A DNA stretch of 64,000 bases, taken from NCBI GenBank assembly GCA_028753945.1, contig JAPNXP010000003.1:3286001-3350000 (forward strand), read 5' to 3'. The notes beneath the pieces are model-generated. The model saw nothing but the letters and a program-made list of their open reading frames with translations. It made no database searches and was not told the origin of the DNA. Shown in pieces: positions 47,829 through 59,399 of this stretch. The translations under genes and the position numbers were made by a program. Origin of the DNA: Hexactinellida sp. DTS-2022 (taxonomy: Eukaryota; Porifera; Hexactinellida). How positions within the stretch are numbered: position 1 is the first letter of the stretch; the number at the start of each line of letters is the position of its first letter.

Positions 47829-48000
47829 GCTGAGCTTTGTAGAGTTCAGATTTTTTCCCATACTAAAAGCCCAGGCTTACTTTCTAAGGTCAATTTAAAA
47901 TCTTTGGAAAACTCACCTTTCTCAGTGCCTGAATACACATACTGAAAAACTGAACTCTACTAGAGCTGAGCTCTAGTAGAGTTCAGTTTTTCAGTATGTA
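47829..48000. repeat. 52-bp repeat and adjoining 61-bp palindrome
   Basis: 47829-47880 (gctgagctttgtagagttc... to ccaggcttac) recurs at 62813-62864 with one difference. Then 47939-47999 is a perfect palindrome: 30-bp arms (catactgaaaaactgaactc facing gagttcagtttttcagtatg) around a single G. Both share a gagctgag...gtagagttcag half, so they may be parts of one element. Confidence 0.8.
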
Positions 48001-48567
48001 ATTTCTTGGACAAATATTAGCTATAAACTTGTGTAAAGTACTCCTAATGTATCAATTTTTAATAAGTCTTGTATTTAGGGCATTACGTTATTATTTGGCA
48101 TTGTCATGTGATTTCTAATTAAATTAAAATTAATATTGTTTAGTATAGGATAATGATATTTGCATATTACTGAAATACAAAATAAAATAAAAATCCCGCC
48201 CGCAATCGGTATTTTCTGAAAAAATCTGATTGATAAACAATTAATTTCTTTTACCTGGCCTTATTAATTAACACAGTCTTAGTTTAATAATGTAAAATAA
48301 AATTATTTAAACAGATTATTGTCTAAATAATCGACTTTAGATACGAGTCTGTGCGTAAAGATTGTGTTTGCATTGTAATGTGCAAAATTGTCGTTACTAA
48401 CTAGATATTGTTTCTTCTAACAACCACCCAGTAAACCACAGTGCATTCCAAACATTAAATTTTGTTACTACCTTAGGAAAAAATAGTATATAAACACAGA
48501 TTAATTTTATTCTAAACTTTAAATGGATTACATACCGTTGCAAATCCCTCTTATCATTCTCGACATC
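48001..48567. other. Unassigned AT-rich sequence upstream of Merlin copy 1
   Basis: No repeat or gene seen. Terminal repeats of the Merlin element were not found. Confidence 0.4.
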
Positions 48568-49455
48568 CCAACTGACTTTCTTCTCCCTCACCTGTATTTT
48601 CAAACATCAAACTATCAGCACACAATTAACTGGTTACGGGATTATGGCCTTTTAGCTCGTGCAATGCAATGCAAATGTGGGGAGGAAATGTATGAGGGTG
48701 CCTACGCCAACTCTCAGGATGGCTACAAGTGGAAATGTCGCGCATGCAAGTGTTCCTGTTCAATCCGTTTTGGTTCCTTCTTTCATCCTTCCAAACTCTC
48801 GCTTACTTCGCTTCTCCAATTCATGTATCTCTGGTGTGAGGACATTCAGTCACACGCTATTATGGAGAAGCAGTTGCAGAGGGCACCAGCTACTGTTGTT
48901 GATTGGAAGAAGTTTATGAGGGATATCTGTGTTGAAGAGATCATACAAGATGCTGAACCCTTAGGTGGCCCCGGGATTATCGTGTAGATTCATGAATCCA
49001 AGTTCGGCAAACGTAAATACAACCGCGGAAGATTAGTAGTGGGTACTTGGGTTTTTGGAATAGTCGATAGAGATACAGGCCGAATGGTTATGTTATGTGT
49101 ACCAGATAGATCTGCTGCAACTCTGCTACCCCTTATCCAGCATTACGTCCTACCTGGCTCCATTGTATACTCAGATGAGTGGGCTGCATACAATATCTTG
49201 GCTCTTACACCCCAGTACACGCATCACACTGTGAACCATAGAGAGAACTTCGTGAATCCAACTACTGGTGAGCATACTCAAGGAGTTGAAGGTAGCTGGA
49301 ACATTGTTAAGAAAAGAATGAGAAGAGGATCAACTACTAATCCTGATGAACTGTTGGAAACACATCTGGCTGAGGGTTGTTGGAGGAGGAGAAACAAGGA
49401 TAACATCTTTAACAACATCATAAAAGGGATCCGAAACTTATATCCAGTGTTTTGA
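48568..49455 (+). pseudogene. Merlin (IS1016/ISXO2-like) transposase, copy 1, inactivated
   Basis: Zinc-ribbon-like start (MQCKCGEEMYEGAY, then KWKCRACKCSCSIRFGSFF), a helical block (LTSLLQFMYLWCED), then a TAG stop after GGPGIIV. Reading continues in the same frame as IHESKFGKRKYNRGRL and GTWVFGIVDRDTGRM, VYSDEWAAYN and VEGSWNIVKKRMRRG to the stop at 49453-49455. Family members normally have an Asp in the ESKFGKRK block (IDESKFG); here it is His, so the first catalytic residue is lost as well. The second Asp (SDEW) and the Glu are kept. Apart from these two lesions the frame is open. Confidence 0.85.
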
Positions 49456-50454
49456 CTCAGTATCTAAACGATTATATATATATTATTAAAAGTCAAGTGC
49501 TGTGAGGTTGCTTGTTTGTTTGTCGGGTTGTATTAAAGTGATGGGGGAATTGAAACAGCATTTTAAATTGAAACAAACTTCAAAATCTCCTAATAGGTAC
49601 ATAATTATGCTGATTACGACTACCGCATTTTCAAATTTATAATATTTATATTTATGTTGATGTTTACAAAAATAGGGAAGCAAATTACGGAAAATAAAAT
49701 AAAAACCCAAACTTCAGCTTGCATCGGGAATACAGGTAGACAACCCTAAACGATGGAAAATGGTAGAAAGGGATGTATATTACGTCCCTTTCTACTTACC
49801 CCATATTAGAAATGGTGAGGAGTAAAGTAACTTCCCTATTAGCAACTATTTTTGCAACAAAAAGAGAGTTCTTAATGAAGGATCTCCATTGTATCATTAG
49901 TATTAGCATAGGCAAATAGAGAAGAGGACTACTATATAAAACTCACCGAAATAAAATAACTGTTCCAAATACAGAGTTTTAAACCTTAATATATATATAC
50001 TATACAGTGGAGTTGCTTTATTAGCAACCGCTTTTAAGATCCCAAGCGTGAAAACTGTTAATTTCATTCCCCAATTAGCAACATTCGCCTATTAGCAACC
50101 AGATTTAGTGACAAACACGGGTTGCTATAAAGCGAACTACCACTATACATTTATTTCTTAGTTTGTTAACAATTTTGTTTAGATTGTACTAAGGTTATAT
50201 GCAAATAGAAAGAGCAATTATAATTGGAATATAGAATAGCTTTCAAATTGTTACAATAGGTAAGCATATTGAGATTTATTGTCTATTGAAAAAAGATAAA
50301 CCGCGTAGTGGTTGTCCGTGGCGAATCGACCGAGACCGAAAGGCTCGTTGACATTATTATTATATTTCATCAATTCAATTTCCGGTCGCAGTAGTATTTA
50401 AGAATAATATAAGAGAATGCTAATATAGATTAACGAACCTAAACCGATGAGATC
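49456..50454. other. 1-kb spacer between the Merlin copies
   Basis: Contains a 141-bp Tigger-like MITE (50005-50145: cagtggagttgctttattag facing gctataaagcgaactaccac) flanked by TA, and an H-family tail fragment at 50285-50350 (gcgaatcgaccgagaccg). Otherwise unassigned. Confidence 0.6.
50005..50145. mobile_element. Tigger-like MITE, 141 bp
   Basis: Related to 19752-19924 by tagcaac and cctattagcaacc words; TA on both sides. The right end is cacta instead of cactg. Confidence 0.7.
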
Positions 50455-51340
50455 AAACGACTGGATATAAGTTTCGGATCCCTTTTATGATGTTGTTAAA
50501 GATGTTATCCTTGTTTCTCCTCCTCCAACAACCCTCAGCCAGATGTGTTTCCAACAGTTCATCAGGATTAGTAGTTGATCCTCTTCTCATTCTTTTCTTA
50601 ACAATGTTCCAGCTACCTTCAACTCCTTGAGTATGCACACCAGTAGTTGGATTCACGAAGTTCTCTCTATGGTTCACAGTGTGATGCGTGTACTGGGGTG
50701 TAAGAGCCAAGATATTGTATGCAGCCCACTCATCTGAGTATACAATGGAGCCAGGTAGGACGTAATGCTGGATAAGGGGTAGCAGAGTTGCAGCAGATCT
50801 ATCTGGTACACATAACATAACCATTCGGCCTGTATCTCTATCGACTATTCCAAAAACCCAAGTACCCACTACTAATCTTCCGCGGTTGTATTTACGTTTG
50901 CCGAACTTGGATTCATGAATCTACACGATAATCCCGGGGCCACCTAAGGGTTCAGCATCTTGTATGATCTCTTCAACACAGATATCCCTCATAAACTTCT
51001 TCCAATCAACAACAGTAGCTGGTGCCCTCTGCAACTGCTTCTCCATAATAGCGTGTGACTGAATGTCCTCACACCAGAGATACATGAATTGGAGAAGCGA
51101 AGTAAGCGAGAGTTTGGAAGGATGAAAGAAGGAACCAAAACGGATTGAACAGGAACACTTGCATGCGCGACATTTCCACTTGTAGCCATCCTGAGAGTTG
51201 GCGTAGGCACCCTCATACATTTCCTCCCCACATTTGCATTGCATTGCACGAGCTAAAAGGCCATAATCCCGTAACCAGTTAATTGTGTGCTGATAGTTTG
51301 ATGTTTGAAAATACAGGTGAGGGAGAAGAAAGTCGGTTGG
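50455..51340 (-). pseudogene. Merlin transposase, copy 2, inverted, with the same lesions
   Basis: Nearly identical to 48568-49455 over ~886 bp but on the other strand. It has the same TAG stop and the same IHESKFG change. Visible protein differences are few (GVHTQ for GEHTQ and a final Val for Phe). Homology breaks at about 51340, at the same point relative to copy 1 (cccaacYgactttcttctcc). Confidence 0.85.
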
Positions 51341-51390
51341 GAATTTGTAAGTATGTATATATTATGTGTTAATTTATCAATAAATATTAA

Positions 51391-52862
51391 CAGGGACTTC
51401 TTTAATATAGGGACTGTAAACTTCGTTTTACGGTAAAATTAGCGTAGGCCTAAAACAGTATTGTTACTTATTGATATCCCGTAATCCGCTAATGCTAGAC
51501 ATAGGAAATGTATTATTGTCGTATAGGAAGTCATATTTTGGGAGTCCAACGGTAATATTGGTTTATCGAAAATATTTGTGGAATGTAAGTTATGCGATTT
51601 TCACACCCTTCCATATATGGTAATATTGTTAAAATCTCGAGATTACTAAACTTTATACATATGAAATGTATCATTTTCGTACAGGAAATCATATTTTGGG
51701 AGTCCAACGGTAATATTGGTTTATCGAAAATATTTGTGGAATGTAAGTTATACGATTCTCACACCTTTCCATATATGGTAATATTGTTAAAATCTCGAGA
51801 TTAGTTAGTTTTATACATATTAAATATATTATTGGCGAATGGGAAATGGGAATTCATATTTAGGGACTCAGTAGATCACATTGATTTACCTAAGGCGTTC
51901 CCCTTAGCCTATATTATTTTTTGGCACTCTCCACAGGAGGATTGCCCCGACCCTGTTTTGTAGTTTAGCTAATACTTATATATCAGAATCTGTCATTATG
52001 TTGTTTATTAAAAAACAACAAGGCTGGATTCGGTTAACCGGTTAACCTTTGCTGACATCGGTTAACGGTTAGAGATTTTATTAACCAGTTAGCCGGTCTA
52101 TTGAATAACAGCAGAGTTATTGGGAAATTAATGTATAAAGTATTAAACTTTTTTGAATTTTATCAGAATATGTAGTCCTAAATCCATTTCTCATCACCAC
52201 TTAATAAATTTTATTGGACAACATTGATTTAAATATAGATTTGAAAGAAACTTATCAAGATTTTTTAATAATGTAAGAATTAGCTAAACTACAAAACAGG
52301 GTCGGGGCAATCCTCCTATGGAGAGTGCCAAAATAATAATATAGGCTAATGGGAACGCCTTAGGTAAATCAGTGTGATCTACTGAGTCCCTAAATATGAA
52401 TTCCCATTTCCCATTCGCCAATAATATATTTCATATGTATAAAACTAACTAATCTCGAGATTTTAACAATATTACCATATATGGAAAGGTGTGAGAATCG
52501 TATAACTTACATTCCACAAATATTTTCGATAAACCAATATTACCGTTGGACTCCCAAAATATGATTTCCTGTACGAAAATGATACATTCCATATGTATAA
52601 AGTTTAGTAATCTCGAGATTTTAACAATATTACCATATATGGAAGGGTGTGAAAATCGCATAACTTACATTCCACAAATATTTTCGATAAACCAATATTA
52701 CCGTTGGACTCCCAAAATATGACTTCCTATACGACAATAATACATTTCCTATGTCTAGCATTAGCGGATTACGGGATATCAATAAGTAACAATACTGTTT
52801 TAGGCCTACGCTAATTTTACCGTAAAACGAAGTTTACAGTCCCTATATTAAAGAAGTCCCTG
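51391..52862. mobile_element. Fold-back element, 1472 bp, ~585-bp arms, 7-bp duplication
   Basis: Ends cagggacttctttaatatag and (complement) the same, flanked by atattaa (51384-51390, 52863-52869). The arms hold an internal direct repeat (tttatcgaaaatatttgtgg with tatatggtaatattg, twice per arm). The ~300-bp loop (51978-52274) contains ggctggattcggttaaccgg and continues to caacattgatttaaat, a sequence found again at 62795-63620. No coding potential. Confidence 0.9.
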
Positions 52863-52869
52863 ATATTAA

Positions 52870-53946
52870 TTACAACAATTGTCTAGTTATATATCATTCC
52901 AAGTGCAACCAGGGTGGGTGAGTCAGAATAGAATATATATATTTATTTATATCATATTATCAGGCTTTCATCTGGGTGCGCTATATATAAACTTCAAATT
53001 TGTTATCGTTCGCATATCCATTCAGCTTCAGCTTGGTAAATAGGGATTTAGTATTGTTTAGGTAAGAAATAGTTTAATTTTCGAACCCAAAGGTGAGCAG
53101 ATTTGCAAAGGCTATCTGAAATACTGCGTTTAACTCAACTGTCTAGAGTTGTTATTTACTTCAGTACTGTATTGTCTCTCTAATAGTCCACCAGTGGGAA
53201 AACGACACAGGTGGACTATTAGAGAACATGGACTAATAAAGAATTTAGTCTTAATTAAGTAACATCAAAGGTAATATAACTAATATACGGTATTGTCAGA
53301 GTATTAGTACATTCAATATAATCTCGCATATACATACAATCACTAAATTAATATAAACACGATGAGAAAAGTAAAAATTATAGAAGTGGACCAGTAGAGA
53401 ACTAGAGTAATAGAAAGTGGACTATTAGACACAATTAAATGTAATGCAGTTGATTCATCTCAAAGTATTACATGAGAAATGCATTTCTAATTTTTAATGT
53501 ACAATTGTAGATTACTTTACGCTTCCAGGGGGTTGAGCACAATATGACAGCGCATACCAATATATGGAATTTGTATATTTTATCCATATGTACGATAGTA
53601 CGCCCATTATTAGCTCCAACAGTTATTAATTACAGACGATTAGCTTGCTTGCCTACTCAGTTAACTTTTAAATTAATTGTTACGTTTAGGTAGCGTGCCC
53701 CCATCAAATAATTGTACTAGTTATTTGTCGAAGTTACTTTGGTAGGTGATCAATATTCTTATTAAAATACGGGTAGTCTAACTAGTGATGATGGTGCAAT
53801 TAAAATTGAATTCAAATATCTAGTAATGTTGTAGGCATTAATTAGGATATGATTTGTCAACAAATTGATATCTTCAGAAATTTTGAAAAGTTAAAAATAG
53901 AGAGTAGAAATTGACACATATAAAGATATGTGTTCTCTAAAAGTCA
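52870..53946. other. Mostly unassigned AT-rich sequence
   Basis: At 53166-53240 and 53395-53430 the words ctctaatagtccac and ggactattaga face each other and suggest a worn Tigger-like MITE. No gene seen. Confidence 0.45.
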
Positions 53947-54452
53947 AATTTAGCTTGTATGCACAAGAGTAACTACTGTAATAGCATTGTTTACACTATA
54001 AAAGGCTTCTGTGATGTTATCAATTTTCTCCATAGGATTTGGCTTATAACTGATTTTGGCCGTAACTTTGTCAATTATTGTCCGATTTTAGAGTTCTTTT
54101 GGTCTATCTTCATCATTTAGCGAGTTCTAGACGTGTCCATATAGCGTTTTAGCCTAACTTTGCTAAATCTAGGAGTTGTTTGTTACTGAAGTTGCACCAT
54201 AATTGGCCCCTGGGGTTACGATTTATTATTATTAAATTTTGGACACATTTTTAACACCTTTCAAAATTTGTCTGGTCCATAACTCAAAAAATGTTTTACG
54301 AAACCCCCAATTTTTATTTCATCATTGGATTCATCACAAAATTCTGTGTCTGATGGGAGAATAAAATTTGAATAATGGGTTTAATTTCTGCCATAAGTTG
54401 GGGTTAAATTTCTTGGTTTACTAACACTTCAATTTCAGTAAACTGTTAAATC
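53947..54452 (-). repeat. Inverted copy of 46653-46889, then HP body
   Basis: Complement of 46653-46889 to about 54196, directly followed by HP body words (cctggggttacgattt, ttggacacatttttaacacc, atttctgccataagttgggg). Confidence 0.75.
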
Positions 54453-54749
54453 AGGGTTACCAACCTCTGAAAACAAAAAAACGGGAGATTTTGCCATTTT
54501 GGCGGGAGCTTTACCAAAAAATCGGGATGTCGAAGATGAAAAAACGGTAGAAAAGCGGGAGACTCAAAATATATGCCATTTATTTGAATCTATCACGAAT
54601 AGAACGATACAATATGACTATTTTTTATGTTTGGATATCTACAATTAGGAAACGCTGATTTTGATAGTTGTATCTATCAAATTTCTTCCCGCGTATCTCG
54701 TATTCAACCCAATCTGTGCAATAATACAACAAAAACGAAATAGCTAGAT
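54453..54749. mobile_element. Left part of a CAGGGTTACC-end element
   Basis: Shares aacctctgaaaac, gggagattttgccattttgg and cgggagactcaaaatata with 23286-24166. Its right end was not identified with certainty; a cgggagt-like word at about 56240 may be part of it. Confidence 0.55.
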
Positions 54750-55563
54750 CATGGCCTACATTATTATACGGCTAGATAAGTCAAGTATTTGCCATTTTAT
54801 TTCCAGGCCAGTGTTTACTTTCTAATTGCTCGTAAAATAAATTACCTATTGTCATGGAATAAACTAAACTTAGGTTTTCAAATACGCTGGAAACATCTAA
54901 AATACTTTTGAGAATGATTTCTCATCGGATTTAACCACAATGACGTAATCAAATATAAATACCCATATATGGCAATGATGTTAAATAAATGTAAATCTTT
55001 TAGATAATTTGAGAATCTAACTTTGCCGTTTTTATCCTAATGCATTTTTCTTGTTAAAAACTAACTACAGTAACAAATTATGTAATTCCTTTCACTCAAA
55101 TTCTTTTCAACGTCAATGTAAGTAAATAATTATTCTATTGTTATCAAACCATATGTTTTGTATTTTTTTTGAAATGTATAGTTAGATTTTAATCTAAGTC
55201 TTAAAAGTGCTATTTTACGACGTACATGTTGCCCAGTCAGTTTAATGACCGTTCTTGTGACATATTTAGCTAATGTTCACTGAATCTCTACTTCAATCTC
55301 CACTTCAGATCTCTACTTCATAATTAGTATTAATTACCATATATGGGTATGTATATTTGATTACGTCGTTGTGGTTAAATCCGATGAGAAATCATTCTCA
55401 AAAGTATTTTAGATGTTTCCAGCGTATTTGAAAACCTAAGTTTAGTTTATTCCATGACAATAGGTAATTTATTTTACGAGCAATTAGAAAGTAAACACTG
55501 GCCTGGAAATAAAATGGCAAATACTTGACTTATCTAGCCGTATAATAAATATAGTAGGCCATG
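54750..55563. mobile_element. CATGGCCTA-end fold-back MITE, copy 2 (7-bp duplication)
   Basis: 814 bp, close to 18760-19571 across its length. The flanks are gctagat on both sides (54743-54749, 55564-55570). Confidence 0.9.
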
Positions 55564-56014
55564 GCTAGATTAATGAATTCAAAAATTTTTACAAATTATG
55601 TTTTTTATCAGATATACGTGTACGTAGATGTAGCTGTTTAAATATCTTCGAAAGTTCTCGTAATTTATGGACATTTTTCTTGAGATTTCAAGGAATTTCA
55701 TGACGATTATGCCATCAGATTTGTAAAATGTGTTGTAAACTTAATCCACCCGTGGTTGCATAGATCGACATATAAACTTAACGAGAAAAAAATTCAGCAT
55801 CATATCTAGTATAACAACTTTCTGGAGGATGTAGGCGCAAGGCCATCCTGGATATTTTTAAGAATTTCTTCCAAATTCGAATTAAAACATAATAGTACAG
55901 TGTACTAATAAGGGGCTAAAGAATCTTAACTAACTTACAAGTGTATATGAGTAGAACAAACCTTGGTACTCGTACCTGACTAATTTTAGCAAAAAATCCA
56001 GTTATTTACTTATA
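55564..56014. other. Unassigned sequence
   Basis: No repeat or gene seen. Confidence 0.35.
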
Positions 56015-56200
56015 CAGGTAAACCTCCCAAAACGGCACCCATCGGGAGAATGATTTTGTGCCGCTTCTCGGAGGTTGCCGCTACTCGGAGGTTGCTCGTA
56101 CAGGTAAACCGCCCAAAGTTTCACCGATCGGGAGAATAATTTTGTGCCGCTTCTCGGAGGTTGCCGCTAATCGGAGGTGCCGCTTTGGGAGGTTTACCTG
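56015..56200. mobile_element. Tigger-like MITE of the CAGGTAAACC family with doubled left end
   Basis: Starts caggtaaacctcccaaaacg after TA, and a second left end caggtaaaccgcccaaag starts at 56101, again after TA. One right end (gggaggtttacctg) at 56200 is followed by TA. One copy appears to have inserted into another. Confidence 0.8.
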
Positions 56201-56637
56201 TATATCATAAAATAATAATATAGAAACATTTACAAAAAAGTGGGAGTTTGAACTTGGCAGAATTTTCTGAAAGTCATAAAATTCTGCCAAGTCATCGCCA
56301 TAGCATCGAATTGAAAGTTGATATCATCTCAAAATAGTATTTGCTCCCTAGATCAAAGTATATATGAGTATTACAAATAGTTAAACTCACTTGATATCAA
56401 GCCATATAGCTGAATGACGATCCGTTATTCTCAATTCACTGGTATATAGTACAAAAATAACATAATACAATAATACATATAGTATAACATATTTCCACTT
56501 TCACAAACAATTCTATAATAAGAAAAGTATAAGAGCTAGAGTCGATTTCTAAACGCCAGTTTATAGCTAATACATTAATCTAAACATATAAATGCACTAT
56601 ATTCAATCGAATTCATGGATTCACCGGGGACATTTAG
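56201..56637. other. Unassigned AT-rich sequence
   Basis: A hairpin at about 56255-56300 (ttggcagaattttctgaaag facing aaaattctgccaa) is the only structure noticed. Confidence 0.4.
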
Positions 56638-58118
56638 CCATGACTGTTATTTGATTCGTTGTAAGTGAATATGTGTTTAATACAAGTGCGATGAAAACAC
56701 TTGGAACATTTTACACTTGATGATGATGTCAATTTTATTATTCAAAATAGTAACGTAAATACTATATACACGTATTCCTATTTCTATTTGTAATAATTAA
56801 TCTTTAATTAATTTAAACATTTGAAGTCTTCACAATTCAAACATTAATAAATTCTATTACACTAAGATGAAATGTAATTTGAATATTGAAATTCTAGTTA
56901 AATTAAACATTCGGGAAGTGCAATCAGAAGAAGCACACTCCCATCCCGTCTGTGAGGGTTTTTTTGTATTTCCCTTAGTTGAGTAACTTAAAACATAGAG
57001 TAAAGCGCGTATAAAGTACAAAATATTAATGTCTGTTACTCTGTTTATTAAAAAAAATTCACAACATGATTGGAGATATTTGTGGTATCCAATTTTATGG
57101 TACGTTTTATGTGGTACCAAGTATTTTATCAATTATTAACCTTTAGATTTCAATTGGCACGACACTCCCAGTTATTCATTGTTTGATGACTCATAAAGAT
57201 GAGGAATTGTAAACCGAAGTTAACCTGAAAATAAAAGATCTTTTCTCGCAGTTCCAACCAACAAACATGATCTCTGATTGGGAAAGAGTATCTCAAAACG
57301 CATTTAAACATGCTTATCAAGGAACTATAATCTATGGATGTTGGTTCCAATACACGCAAGTTATTTGGCGTAAGATTCAAAAGTTTGGATTAACCTCATG
57401 TTATCTAAATAACCCAGAGTTAGTTTTATTTGTAAATTTAATAATGTCAATTCCACACCTACCATGCGATTTAATACACTCTACTTACTCTGTTCTCTAA
57501 CCTCCAGCTTTTCAACAAATAGATAAGACGAAACTTGATGGTTTTCTTAGATATTAAAAAAATATTTGCTAACACAAGTTACTCCAAGTGAGTTGTCAGT
57601 TTTCGATTTAGAAAATGTAACAAATAATGGCGCGAGTAATATCATGTAAGGTTGAAATGTTTATTCAAGACTAGTCATCCACGCATTTGGAATTTATGCA
57701 TACTCCTAATTATTTAATTACGGATTATTGATGATGAATGTCTCGATTAGCATTAGGAAGAGAAATTACTAGATCAAGAAAAAAAAACCCTCACAGACGG
57801 GATGGGAGTGTGCTCCTTCTGATTACACTTCCCCAATGTTTAATTTAACTAGAATTTCAATATTCAAATTACATTTCATCTTAATGTAATACAATTTAAT
57901 TAATGTTTGAATTGTGAAGACTTCAAATGTTTAATAAAATTAATTAAAGATTAATTATTACAAATAGAAATTAGGAATACGTGCTAGTATTTACGTTACT
58001 ATCTTGAATAATAAATTGACATCATCATCAACTTGTAAAATATTCCAACTTCCAAGTGTTTCAATTGCACTTGTATGAAACACATATTCACTTACAAACC
58101 AATCAATAACAGTCATTA
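56638..58118. mobile_element. Mutator-like (MULE) element with ~335-bp inverted repeats
   Basis: Arms 56638-56972 and 57779-58118 are near-complements (atgactgttatt at the outer ends, cagacgggatgggagtgtg at the inner ends). The ~800-bp interior carries a MULE transposase fragment. Long inverted repeats around such a domain are typical of Mutator-like elements. No clear 9-bp duplication. Confidence 0.75.
57237..57500 (+). pseudogene. MULE transposase C-terminal fragment
   Basis: Reads MISDWERVSQNAFKHAYQG, then GCWFQYTQVIWRKIQKFGL, then a helical stretch with MSIPHLPCDLI. The pattern D(F/W)E...A......GC.F...Q..WRKIQ..GL is the conserved block around the last catalytic acidic residue of MULE transposases. 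The N-terminal two-thirds is missing, so the copy is an internal-deletion derivative. Confidence 0.75.
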
Positions 58119-58607
58119 TCCTAGCAGATAGTAGGCTTATGTAATATGTTCTATTGTATTGAGTATACTATAGAGTAATTACAATATGGAGAAGATGGCT
58201 GATTTATGTAAATAATCGTTAATAAAACGTAGAATTGATTAGCGACCTAATAATTTTAAATGATATATAGAAAGAACATCCTTAGGAGATTATAACCTCT
58301 ATATTTTCAATAACTAATTCGAATTATTAAAGAGTCACTGGACCAGAATACAAATTTCGATATAACTGACGAACAAAAGCGAAATTGAGAAATCAGGCTT
58401 CGAGGTGATCATCTCCAGGAAATTCTATATCTCCTGTCAAAATTTTAAATCTCTATCACCAATGGTTTAGTCAGGCCATCGCGTACGGCCGGCCTGCCGG
58501 CCAGCCGGAAGTCCGACAGAGGTAAATTCAATAGTGTGCACTTGTAGTATAAACTATAGTAGGACCCTACTATAACGTTTTTTACTAGAAGCACACTAAC
58601 AAGTCAA
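58119..58607. other. Unassigned sequence
   Basis: No gene seen. A GC palindrome cggccggcctgccggccagccgg is centred near 58500. Confidence 0.4.
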
Positions 58608-58889
58608 GATTAATATTGTACATCGAAAAGAGTGCAGAGAAAACTTACAAGTGGTGTATATACTCCATGGGAATTTTTAGCCTCTGTAACCCATTCGCTT
58701 ACAAACACAATTACATTAAATCAGTGGTTCCCAACCTTTTCCAAAAAAAAAGTCAGGATATTACCCCCCCTAAGCTATATTTTTGCTAAAATTCCCCCCA
58801 GGATTACAATGTAGAATTTTGGTATGGAAATACCTGAAAAACTAAGTGAAATATAAATAATACTGTCAATGAGAACTGTCAAATAGGAG

Positions 58890-59014
58890 TGACGTACCGA
58901 CACCTTGATAGAGGATTCTAAGTCCTATCTATAAATAGACTAGACCTAGAGATCCCCTAATTGTGACTGGGTGTGTTTCGCCCGCTGGGCTCATCAGAGA
59001 TCGCATTGACCTGA
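58890..59014 (-). ncRNA. Hammerhead-ribozyme-like motif, minus strand
   Basis: Read on the minus strand, 58997-58976 is CTGATGA, stem II GCCC-AGC-GGGC, then GAAA. Downstream ggtGTC ends at 58899 and gives the expected cleavage triplet. Same sequence as the plus-strand copy at 59400-59525. Confidence 0.65.
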
Positions 59015-59399
59015 CACAACTTATTATTGGGTAGACCTGACTTCAGGCCAACCCTAAAGTCGGCCAAATCAAGTAACCCCCAATGAGCGTTCTTCACAGA
59101 CCCACCAGACCAAGTTTCAGAGGACATAGTCCCTTACTAAGGGTCACAGGTGTTTCCACGAAGGGAACGAAATCACAGCTACACATGCTTTCGGCTCATG
59201 TGCATCCCTATAGCTTTTGGCTCTATAGGACTGAACCAATCACACTGTTCGGTCCAATCAACTCCTTCCCCTATACACCCGGAGTTTCCCCCGGACGGGA
59301 CATAGTCCCTAGAGAAAAAACCAAATGTTGGGTAATAGGAGTGACGTACCGACACCTTGATAGAGGATTCTAAGTCCTATCTATAAATAGACTAGACCT

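Noticed and set aside
51592..52661. Pair of 70-codon ORFs in the fold-back arms
   Set aside because: They are mirror images created by the inverted repeat, without recognisable motifs, and include the internal direct repeat.
59083..59373. 96-codon ORF in the hammerhead element
   Set aside because: It crosses a monomer boundary and repeated ribozyme sequence; no protein motif was seen and either strand has similar open stretches because of GC content.
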